From NCBI RefSeq assembly GCF_964199755.1, contig NC_133897.1, forward strand, positions 169,086,678-169,150,677: a DNA stretch of 64,000 nucleotides, given 5' to 3'. Source of the stretch: Larus michahellis (Eukaryota > Chordata > Aves > Charadriiformes > Laridae). Both the position numbers and the translations under genes were made by a program. Under the pieces are notes generated by a model. It searched no databases. It worked only from the letters and a program-made list of their open reading frames with translations, and had not been told where the DNA came from. This document shows, one piece after another, positions 54,490 to 64,000 of the stretch. Position 1 is the stretch's first letter, and every line of letters begins with the position of its first letter.

Positions 54490-55533
54490 GGTCATTCTCT
54501 GCCTGAGCTGTGTTGCATCTCGCTGTAGGTACCGGAATATCGCTGTTCCCGACGCTCTTGGCGTAACTGCTTTCCCCGTGCCCAAGTTGACGTTTCTGCT
54601 GTTCTCTTCGCTTGGTTTTCCTCCAGCTCTTGAGCTGCTGCTACAGCCACGCTTTTCATCTTTTTTTTTATTTTCCTCTTTTCCTCCCACCCCCGTTGGT
54701 CTCGCTACCGTTCCTTCGGTATCTTGGAGGGAAAAGATGTTTTCGCACTTGAGGATCTCGTGGAGGCTTTGATGCTCGCATATGCGAACTTATTTACATC
54801 TTCTTTGTACTGCTGGTACCTTGCTGCGTCTTTCAGGTGGCCTATTGTTGATTTAGCTCCGCTGCATCCTGATGGGAATTAAGCATCGTGCTGAGAGACG
54901 CCTGCTAGCAGCTAATCCCTGTAAAAAACGGCATTAATTTCTGGCTATTTTAGTGGGCGGAGGGAGTTGTTTGACCAGTGTGAGCCGTAACCACGCATTA
55001 ACGAGGGGCTGAAATGAAGATCCAGGGTGCGGGTTTTGGAAAAAACATGGGGAAAACATGAGCTATGCGAAGAATGTCCTCTGATCTCCCTTCGAGCCGC
55101 AGTTAAATGGCTCTCAGTTGTGTCAACTTGTGATTAAATGTTAAAATCCTTGATTGCTTGCTTCCTCGAGAGTAACGCGGTGCTGAGCCTCTTGGGCGGG
55201 TGGTTTGAGGCTCTGTCCCTGCTGGGCGAGATGCCTTCAAAAGTGAGGATTTGGAAGCTCTTCTCTTAGCTGCGAGTCTGTATCTGCATCTTGGTGGAAG
55301 GAGAAGGTTTCTAGATCGCTTAAAAACGCGAGCTTTTCACTGCTGCTCTGCTCATTACATCCGCAATTAGATTTTTGAGTCATGCATGGAAAAGTCGTTG
55401 CTGAATATCTCTTCCCCGGGCTATTAGAATGGTTGCAAATGACTCCTGTCCAGGGATGTCCATCCCGTTTGCGTTGGGAAAAAGTACTACCATAATCCCT
55501 CCTTAGAGGAATTTACCTTTGAGAGGTGTTTTC

Positions 55534-55785
55534 ATCGAATCATGGAATGGTTTGGGTGGGAAGGGACCTTCAGGGCCACCCAGTGCCACCCCCTGCCCTG
55601 GGCAGGGCCACCTCCCACCAGCCCAGGTTGCCCAAAGCCCCGTCCAACCTGGCCTTGAACCCCTCCAGGGATGGGGCAGCCACAGCTTCTCTGGGCAACC
55701 TGGGCCAGGGGCTCACCACCCTCACAGCCAAGAATTTCTTCCCAATATCTCATCTAAATCCTCTCTCTTTCAGATTTGAGGGAAG
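55534..55785 (-). mobile_element. CR1 3' end, short
   Basis: ATCGAATCATGGAATGGTTT to the CTCATCTAAATCCTCTCTCT block, then truncated. Confidence 0.92.
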
Positions 55786-58371
55786 GAGTAGGTTGGAGCA
55801 GACTTGGGTCATTCAGCTCCTTGCAGCTGAGTTTTAATATGGGGAAGGCATGGCTCCGTGCGATGGAGGTGGGAACATGACGCATGCAGGGTAGCCGATG
55901 CGCGAACTGGGAAACCAAAATAAATAGTATGGAGTAGGAGGAGACGGATTTTGATGTGGTAGGGAAGGAAGACTGGTGTGGGCTGGTGTGGAGTTGCTTT
56001 GAGCCTTGAAGAGAGGAGGAATTTAAACTGGATTCTTGCACTGAACCTGAAGATGAGTTTCCCATTTGCTTCTGGTATGTTGATGGGCGGCGGCGTTTCG
56101 CCCAACTACCGATTCTATATATTTATTTTTGGAGAGTCTTTAGTGCAGCTGCAAGGCAAGAGGAGTGATCGGGTGCAGGAGGTAACCTTCAGAGGTGACT
56201 TACTGAGCTCACCTTCAACGACTGGGCAGGGTTTTAAGCTCTGAAGCAAAACCTGGTTTATGATCCTGGTCCGCAGCTCTGTTCCAAAGCTGATAGCGGA
56301 TGTTAAGGCTGGCAAGTGGCAATTAAACACCGCAAACGATGAAATTTCTCATTACTTCCCTCGTGATTGCAGAGGGACGCTCCTGGTGCAGCCCCCTCGT
56401 GCTGCAGCCATTTTATGAGCGTCTTCCAATACAGTTATGCAGCAATTTTTTAAAAAAAAGAATAATAAAATAATTAAATGTGCATATCTTAAGGAGACAG
56501 ATTGCTGCTTTCATCTGTCTCCCTGATTAGATGCCAGGGCTGCATTGTGCTATAGTAACTTCAGTCGTTCTCTTTTCAGCATGTGCCTTCCATATATATA
56601 TCACCGTCTTTTACTGAAATATTATTCTGCTGGGTGAATTTTGACCACCTAAAAAGACTTACCGCAGTAGGCAGGTTCCTAGCTGTCTGCTTGCCACCGA
56701 ACTTGTGAAAATCTTGACGATTTCGGGCCCAAAGGTGACCTGCGAAGCAGCGGGAGAGCAGGGGAAGGGGAGGAGGGTGGAGACCGCGTACTTGGCTCCG
56801 GGAAAGGCTGATTTAAAGCAAAACTTCTGCTTGTTTTTAACAGTGGTGTTCTTCATCAAAATCTGAATTTTCAATGGCGTTTTCAAAGGTTTCTAAGCAA
56901 CTGTGTGCGGTTTGGCTTGGCGTGGTCCCAGCATCCTCTCTCTTCCTTTGGGTTGTCATCAGGCAGGAAGCTTCCTGCTGACTTGGGGTGGTAGGAGATG
57001 GCCATCAACGTCCTCCGCTTCGGAAACCCGCTGTCTTCTGCTGCCGGCCGACGTAGCTGGTTGCATTATGGGCCTGGAAATCTGATAATAAGGAATGCCG
57101 ATAAGGGTTCAAGCCCTTCTGAGATCACGTGCGGAGATCACATCCCCTTGACCTTGTAAACGAAGGGAAATGCAATCCCACCACCAGCACGGTCCTCAAC
57201 TCATGGTTAGCTAGAAGGACGCTAGATTTGGCAAGCGTCCATTGTGGCTTCTAACGCAGTCTAAACTCTTTGCTCTGCCGTGGTCTTTTAAGGGATGCTA
57301 TGCTTTTTTTCTCGTTTGCTACACACGCTGGGTATAAAAACTAATACGGCGTGTTCAGCTGCGTCTCCACAAAGTCTTCGAGCGCTTACATTTTAGTGTC
57401 GTCATCTGGCACGCTGCTCCCTCTTTATTCCTCCTGGCGTGTTGCAAATCTGACCTTAAAGAATGAAAATTCGAGACTCATCGCGGACCGGGTAGCACTT
57501 TTTGGGGGGGATTAATTATTTTTTTTTTCCCTGTATCAGTGAAGTTGCTTTCCTGGCGTTGCGCACGATGCTGAATAGGTGTCTACCTGCAGGTAATATC
57601 TTAATTTGTGTTTGCGTGGCTTCTTACAAAGGTGACCCTGTCCAACTGTGAAATTGCGCGGTGTTGTTTTTCCACCTGTAAGCAGTAACCATAGGAGTTC
57701 AGCCGCTCTTCAAGAAATCGCCTTGTGTAACGCTGAATTTAGGGAAATGAAAAGATAATTTATGCCACTGAGAGCATGTACTTATGTCCTCCGCTGGTTC
57801 TCCGCTCAGTTTCTTAAGCAATCTTCCTAGGTAATAATAAAAATTGGTGGGGGGAAAAAAGAAAAAAAAGGCACAGAGTATCCTGCTTTGTATAACTGAA
57901 CAAATGAGGCACAGAAAGAAACCTCGATGACTCCCTCTAAAGCGTCATTCTGTTAAGGTTAACAGACTGTGCTCTTAAATCACCCCAGTCTCTTCATTCT
58001 GGCAACCTTTTTCTAAAAAGGTGAATTTTCGTGGCCGTGGGATTTGGTTTGGGCTCAGCTTTCCATCCATCACTTCTGCTGACGCTTGTCCCGTGTGGTG
58101 GAACCTCCCCTTGGGGCAAAGTGCTTCTGAGGATGCAGTCCTGGAGAGAAGGAATGCGTCCGATGGACTTTCTTCCTGCTGGAGCATTCATGTTTTCTGT
58201 GAAAAGTTTGGGTCAAACACAAGCTGCTCTTCAACCGCAACAGCAGCGTTTTGCTGAGGGCTGCTGTTGAATTTGATGCCTTTTTGGAGGAGTTAAATGA
58301 CCGTGGAGGGAGGAATAGTTACGTGATGTCTTGTGTTGGGGGATAACGATGCCAAACTGTCTCATAACCAA

Positions 58372-58492
58372 AATCATGGAATGGTTTGGGTTGGAAGGGA
58401 CCTTAAAGACCATCCAGTTCCAAGCCCTGCCACGAGCAGGGCCACCTCCCACCAGACCAGCTTGCTCAAAGCCCCGTCCAACCTGGCTGTTG
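58372..58492 (-). mobile_element. CR1 tail fragment
   Basis: ATCATGGAATGGTTTGGG, then GACCTTAAAGACCATCCAGT and CCCCGTCCAACCTGGC, then unrelated sequence. Confidence 0.9.
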
Positions 58493-59646
58493 TTCTTGCC
58501 GAACATCTCCGCTCTGCAAGACTCAAGGTTGGGAGGGCCAAGGTTGCAGCAGCGATCCTCTGAGGATTCCACAGAGCTGATGTTAGGATGGCCTTGAGGC
58601 CATCTGGACCGCTGTGCTACGCTTCCCGTAGGTAAAACGCCGTCGATGTCCAAGGCACAGCTTGTCACACGATGACAAGCTCCTGTGGGCCGAGCAAAGT
58701 GGAAGATCTGCAGTCGGCATCTGCCACCCTGATGATATTAAACTATTTCTAGCAACTGTCCCCGTCATGGCATATGACCTAACTTGCAATACATAGCTGT
58801 CATGGCAACTGTAAAGGTCAGCATACTTTCTAGCTAATATTTAAGGTGGGCAGATAATAGTTTTCTGCCTTGGGCAAATAATCTATTTGGTTTGAAGCTT
58901 GGGACAAGAAACCTGGTCTGGGTTGTCTGAGCTTTTCTTGAACCAGGAGGACTCCAGGTGGCCCTGAAAGGAAAGGGGGTTGTTCAGCTGTCCTAATGTA
59001 CTGCTAATAGATTACTAGGAGATAATTACAATTACTCTTCAGCAGCTTGTAATCATCCCTGGCATTTGTCTGCTGCTTGAGACACGGCAGCTGTGTCGTA
59101 AGCAGAAGAGGTCTGGCACAGTGAGGCCTCCTGGCTGGCTGCTGGTGGATTGGGCATGCGTCTCCATGTCTGTTGGGTTTTGCACAGCCGAGCCCTCAGA
59201 GCTTGATGAGTTGTGATGCTTCGTTGAGCCCCAGAGCAGCACAACCTCATTAGCGAGCAACCTAGATTGCAGGCATTAGCCAAAATGGCCAGTAACTGCA
59301 CCAGACTCCCCAGTAGCTAAAGAGATCCTGGATTTTGGTTGTAACTTCTTTGCCTTGGTGACGGCCAGCGCTGCTGGGAGGGACAGAGCAGCTGTGAGTG
59401 AGCATCTGGGGATGCTGGTGATGGGGGATGGGAGGCTGGGGCCCCTGGAGTTTGGGATTTCTTTCTTATTATGGAAGGATAGTAGAAAGAGGGCAGATAC
59501 TAAACACATCAAGTCACTTGGAAACACTTAATCTTCAGTGCAGACCTCAGAGGCTACAAAACAATTTGGGTTTTGGTGTTGGGCTGGTTTTCTTACCTTT
59601 GAAGATACCAGCACCAGCAATACAAGCTTGGCTCACTAGAATTTTT

Positions 59647-60247
59647 CATAGAATCATAGAATGGAGCAGGTTGGAAGTGACCTTGAAGATCATCTTGTTC
59701 CAACCCCCTGCCCTGGACAGGGACACCTCCCACCAGCCCAGGTTGCTCTGAGCCCCGACCAACCTGGCCTTGAACCCCTCCAGGGATGGGGCAGCCACAG
59801 CTTCTCTGGGCAACATGTTCCAGGGTCTCACCACCCTCACAGCCAAGAATTTCTTCCTCAGATCTCATCTAAATCTCCCCTCTTTCAGTGTAAAACCATT
59901 GCCCCTCATCCCATGGCTCCCCTCCCTGCTCCGGAGTCCCTCCCCAGCTTTCCCGGAGCCCCTTGAGGGACTGGAAGGGGCTGGAAGGTCTCCGCGGAGC
60001 CTTCTCTTCTCCAGGCTGAACCCCCCCAGCTCTCTCAGCCTGTCCTCCCAGCAGAGGGGCTCCAGCTCTCCCAGCATCTCCGAGGCCTCCTCTGGCCCCA
60101 CTCCGACAGCTCCGTGTCCTTCTGTTGTTGGTGGCCCCAGAGCTGGAGGCAGCACTGCAGGGGGGTCTCCTCCGAGTGAAGCAGAGGGGCGGAATCCGCC
60201 CCCCCCTACCCCCGCTGCCCACGCTGCTGGAGATGCAGCCCAGGATA
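59647..60247 (-). mobile_element. CR1 3' end, 0.6 kb
   Basis: The tail at 59648 contains two CATAGAAT units. The 3' blocks are complete and extend to the GCTGGAGGCAGCACTGCAGG block and beyond, to CACGCTGCTGGAGATGCAGC. This is among the best conserved CR1 copies in the right half. Confidence 0.93.
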
Positions 60248-60562
60248 CAGTTTTGATCTTGATTTTCCAAAATCTGCAGCCTGAAGATGTCTTGAAGCCA
60301 CCCTACAGAGGTTGGCAGACAAAGAGCAGTCCCTTGTGATCGTGTTAGTGTAGGAAGCAGTGAATCCACTGGTGACCTGATTTAGCTGAAAAATAACAGG
60401 CAAAAAACTGTTAATGCTCCAGTGAGACGGGGTAAGAAGGGCCTTCTGGTGATGAAGAGAATATGGGGAGGAAAACAACAGGTCTAAGACTGCTCTTCTG
60501 TTGGCCAGCATTTGTTGGCTTGACGTGACCATGGAAAATCACAGATCCCAGGACTGGGTAAA

Positions 60563-60838
60563 GTGTCTTCCGATGATAGTGAAGTAATGATTGAGGACGC
60601 CTTTGCTGATTCTTCTGGCAGTGGCAGAAGTCTTCGTCATGGACTTCCGCATCCTAATGGGTTGTCCTTGATTTTAAGGAAAAACCCAACTAGTTCTCCA
60701 CACAAAACACCTGGACAGCTGGTGTGCTCTCAGCCCTTTGGTCCAGAAGTTGCACCTCCATTTTTGATCCTGCGCCGATCAAAAGAACTTCTCCCAATAC
60801 CCTTCTTTATGAGGTGCAGAACCAACTATAAACTCTGA
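60563..60838 (+). other. Isolated 91-codon open frame of unknown nature
   Basis: Located just right of a CR1. The predicted peptide starts with a serine- and acid-rich stretch (SSDDSEVMIEDAFADSSGSG), then becomes basic and hydrophobic, and ends at a TGA at 60836. The codons look less random than in other intron frames. There is no clear acceptor before it and no donor after it, and I recognise no family. It could be a decayed retrogene, an unusual exon or chance. Confidence 0.2.
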
Positions 60839-61584
60839 TTTTAGTAAATAGAATTAGCAGACTAAAGCCCCCATTAAGAAGGGCTTAGAATAATCCCTCA
60901 GAATAAGTGAAGTCATGGTCTCCCTCCTGCCTGTGGAGTGGGCCGTAGTCCCCTCCCTGGTTTTTTGGGAGGTTTTGTAATACGGCTTTTGCAATATTGT
61001 TTTGTGAAGCATTTGTGTCTCTTTCTGACTAAGAGTTTACTTACAAAGTCGTCCCTCCCGGAGGATGACAGAGAAAAGGGCTGGTGGAGCGTGGTGGAGT
61101 CATCTTCTGTTGACTTCTCAGTTAATCTCTCTTAAGTATTTTGTTTTGGCTTTTTTGAGTCGCTTTTTATTTGGTGTAGGTGCAGTGAGCTTCATTTTAC
61201 CAAACTAAAATTACCACCTCGCCCAGAATAACTCAGTTGCGTCTGGGAAGTGGTCAGGGAATTGTAAAAAGCGGCATGAGAAGCTATTATTGTTACAGAA
61301 GAAGCAGGCTCCGCCAATGAAATTCCTGAATATAAACTTTAACATTTTCACTGCTGGCCTACTCTTTCCCGGAATCACCCACACAAGTGGGTTTCCCGCC
61401 CTGTGAACCTTCGGAGATGAATATTCCCTTTATCGCGCTGCCTTTCTTTAGCTATGACGTACGGCCCCCCAGTACGATGTGTCGGAGAAGCTTCAGTACT
61501 GCAGGGTAACAAATAAATGCTGTGAGGACTGGAACGGAGGTGGGCGTTTTAATGGGAAGACCCACAGCAAGATGGGTAGACGTG

Positions 61585-61692
61585 GTGCCGAGGGACATGG
61601 GTTAGTGGTGATTTTTGTCAGTGTTGGGTTGATGGTTGGACTCGATGATCTGAAAGGTCCCTTCCAACCTAGAAAATTCTATGATTCTGCGT
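61585..61692 (+). mobile_element. CR1-type 3' end (same subtype as 11515)
   Basis: GAGGGACATGGGTTAGTGG, a TTGATGGTTGGACTCGATGA block, AAAGGTCCCTTCCAACCTAG and ATTCTATGATTCTG. It is 5'-truncated. Confidence 0.88.
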
Positions 61693-62463
61693 GCCCCTCT
61701 CTCCGGCATTTGGGCTGCTCTTTGGCTGGCGATTCAGTTAGAGCTCCACGTCTCGTGAAATGAAGTTGAGAGCATTTGCTTTGAAGGACAAAGGGGAACA
61801 TGAAGCTGCCCTTCTAATGTGATTGACCCATTCTTCAGCAGCATCTAATTTTTTTTAGAGGCTGATTCTTACTTGGAGGAACTCGTATCTCCAGCATAAA
61901 ACACAACCCCAACATCTTAGACAGAAGTTATGATGAGCGCTGCAGGAAGAGTTAAGCAACAAGATCTTCATGGACACGTTGTCCTAGACGCGCGAGGAAA
62001 CTTAAGCTGCTTTTCTAGAAAGATGAGCATGAATCACTTGGGTTTCTGTCCTTTGTGAGTAATGCTGTAAATCTGTGGTGCTTGCAATAATGCTTTCACA
62101 ACCCACCCATGCCATACCGCGTGCGTATAAACTTCTATGGAGTAGCATCTCTTCGCCGTGCCTCCAGTTGGCTGAAATAAAGTTTAAAATTAAATTTAAA
62201 AAAAAAAAAAAAGTGTTGACGTCCTCGTGCGCTTTCTAAAAATACGAGCACTCTTTCCTGTGTGCGGTATTAGGATGGTTAAACTCTTGTCGTCGGCATC
62301 ACAGTTCTGCGAGGAGCCAAGCGGGCACAGCTGAAGGAACACATTTGAAACGGGATTTGTCATCTGCAAGCTGTCATGGTTCCCAAGACCTGCTACTTTG
62401 CGAGAAACCCTTCAGGTTGGATATTTGCTTTGTGGTCGTGAACACACCTAAGGAGTGCGTCGC

Positions 62464-63192
62464 TGTCGTGGTTTTCGCCAAATTGGCCAATGGCCGGCAA
62501 CAGATGCTCACCCCCAACCTCTTGTACACGGAGAGGAGGAAAGATAGAGCGATTTACGAGTTTAGAAGAAACTAAACTATTTTAATAAAATATTAATAAT
62601 AAAATAATAAGGAAAATAATGAAATAGATATAGTATATACAAAACTCTATTAAGCTCCCGGGATGATGTCACCGGCAGGCACTGGGGAGGTCCCAGACTG
62701 GGCTCAGCGATGGGTGGGAACTGGATTCCACAGGTGGAGTCAGGAACCCACGGATCGTGATCAAAGGCAGATGAACAGACGGGGTCCTCCTCAGACATCA
62801 GCCACTGAAGGACGAGAGTCGACCCTTTGATCCCCCGGCTTTATACTGAGCATGGGGCTGATGGGATGGAATAAACCTGCTGGTCAATTTTGGGTCCCCT
62901 GTCCTGTCCGCTCCTCCCTGCAGGTGGGACCCCTCTACGCTTTTCCACTTCCGACCCTCCAATGGGGCAAATAACAAAATTCGCTGACTTGGGTTGTTGT
63001 AGCAATAAGTAGAAGCAAGAGCCTCTTTGCATACCATTCCATGGCACAAACTGTAAACGCTGGTCTTATCGCTCTGAGAACGAACAGTTTTCGGCACAAC
63101 ACGCTGTTGATTTCAGAGAGTTAGAAGAGGCCTAGCTAAGAAGTAAAATTACTGAACAGAAAGTTGGTTCTCTTTTACCTCAAACCAGGACA
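62464..63192 (-). mobile_element. Complete solo LTR of an avian ERV, 729 bp
   Basis: On the minus strand it starts TGTCCTGGTTTGAGG at 63192 and ends AACCACGACA at 62464, giving TG...CA termini. It carries the TATA region CTCAGTATAAAGCCGGGGG, a GTTTTGTATATACTATATC stretch and AATAAA-like AT-rich poly-A sequence near 62585-62620. The five bases outside each end are GTCGC (62459-62463) and GTCAC (63193-63197). This is a 5-bp target duplication with one CpG-type change. No internal viral genes are left. A truncated relative lies at 7001-7640. Confidence 0.85.
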
Positions 63193-63197
63193 GTCAC

Positions 63198-64000
63198 TAC
63201 TGAGAATTTTTTTTTTATTATCGTTATAATTTTTGGCATAGTAGTTCCCCTTGTGCAAGCAATCCGGTGGAGTAAAGGTGTCTGGATCACAGGGAAAGCT
63301 AGATAGAAGCCAAAATGCGGTGAGTCCACCTTGCTTACGTTCTGAAAGGTGCCTTCAACTCAAAGAATTATTCCGGTTGCTCCTGTTGTATAAGCAGAAC
63401 CTTCCTTTCTGTGGAAACCTCCTACCCTTGCTGGCTTGTGGTGATGCTCAATATCGCGAATCTTGTTGAATTCCCCTGGTAAAACCTGGGTATCAGCAGT
63501 GGCGAGGGCGTCACACGCTTTCCCAGAGACATAGCCTTATCTCAGTCCTTCAATATCTAAATTGCACCTTTGCAAATTATTCTCGAAAGCCAAAATCTGC
63601 TCTAGTGAACAGATTTGCTAGCCTTATTTGTCCTTTGCTTGCCAATGCTGCCTTTGACTTGCAGCGGGGCTGTGCAACTGCAAGGTGGTCCTCATCATCA
63701 GCGTGGAATAGCAGGAAGGATCCTGTGTGGTTTTTATTGTCCTTCTTTTTTCCGCTTGGGTTCTCTAAAGCGGTACGGGAGCGCTGCTTGCTGGACGGAG
63801 ACCGGGTGTTTCGCCGATGACCTGCCAAGATGATGTAATGTTGCTCTGCGACTGATATTTTAAGGTCAGTACGTTGGAAGGAGGAAGGAATCCTTCAGAG
63901 AGACGGGGAGACCTCTCAGGTGGTGACAAGCTCTCAGCCCTGGTATCGCTAAACCCTTTTGCTCCACGCCCCAAGCATGCGCAACGCGGGCTGACCTTGG
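63198..64000. other. Unassigned right end
   Basis: There is no CR1, LTR or convincing exon. A 71-codon frame at 63605-63820 lacks splice support and any known similarity. Confidence 0.4.

Larger units (their letters stand above)
24490..64000. other. Presumed very long first intron or intergenic DNA; gene-free stretches
   Basis: Apart from the repeats listed separately I find no convincing exon on either strand. The stretches in which I see nothing assignable are 26560-28190, 28260-29285, 29515-32045, 32795-33490, 34110-35265, 35380-35765, 36100-37260, 38130-39830, 40610-41525, 41700-44350, 44925-47735, 48116-48845, 49553-52490, 52665-53112, 53575-55530, 55790-58365, 58495-59645, 60840-61585 and 61695-62460. 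They are moderately AT-rich with poly-T and poly-A runs and many stops. The intron reading is inferred from the donors at 24462 and 24490 and the lack of any later exon. 44.9-47.7 and 49.6-52.5 kb are free of CR1 and might hold conserved non-coding elements. Confidence 0.45.

Overview
The window looks like bird genomic DNA. Three things point to this. There is an intact feather keratin (corneous beta-protein) gene at 3.3-4.3 kb. There are about 45 pieces of the avian/reptile LINE CR1, many ending in the diagnostic ATTCTATG-type tail. There are several avian-type endogenous retrovirus LTRs. Gene density is low, there is no operon structure, and splice, TATA, CpG-island and AATAAA signals are used. 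I cannot name the species.

Layout. (1) 1-8.6 kb is a feather-keratin neighbourhood. It holds one complete two-exon gene, a degenerate second copy of the keratin upstream flank without its gene, and a large inverted duplication built from keratin 3' flank, CR1 and solo LTRs. One LTR insertion, with target duplication CCTCC, recurs in three copies, so segments were copied after the LTR landed. (2) 8.6-20.1 kb is a rearranged CR1-rich zone. It contains a 1.1-kb, near-identical inverted duplication (8.76-9.85 and 18.80-19.90 kb) and a 0.47-kb direct duplication whose partner is 38 kb away (10.9 and 49.1 kb). Their breakpoints lie in or next to CR1. (3) 20.9-24.1 kb is a satellite block: 1.1 kb of G-rich minisatellite, then 2.0 kb of alternating purine-pyrimidine minisatellite with a 20-bp period. 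(4) 24.12-24.50 kb is a CpG-island promoter with ZNF143/THAP11-like, ETS, GC-box, inverted CCAAT and YY1-like sites, followed by a short candidate first coding exon with two possible ATG/splice-donor pairs. (5) 24.5-64 kb has no convincing exon on either strand. It starts with a C-rich 48-60 bp minisatellite, then holds CR1 insertions and, near the end, a solo LTR. The simplest reading is a very long first intron of the gene starting at 24.4 kb, but that gene cannot be identified from this window.

Only one complete protein-coding gene (feather keratin) is supported. Nearly all other open frames are CR1 reverse-transcriptase remnants or stop-free readings of tandem repeats. The most unusual part is the composite satellite block directly upstream of the CpG-island promoter, together with the CR1-bounded segmental duplications.
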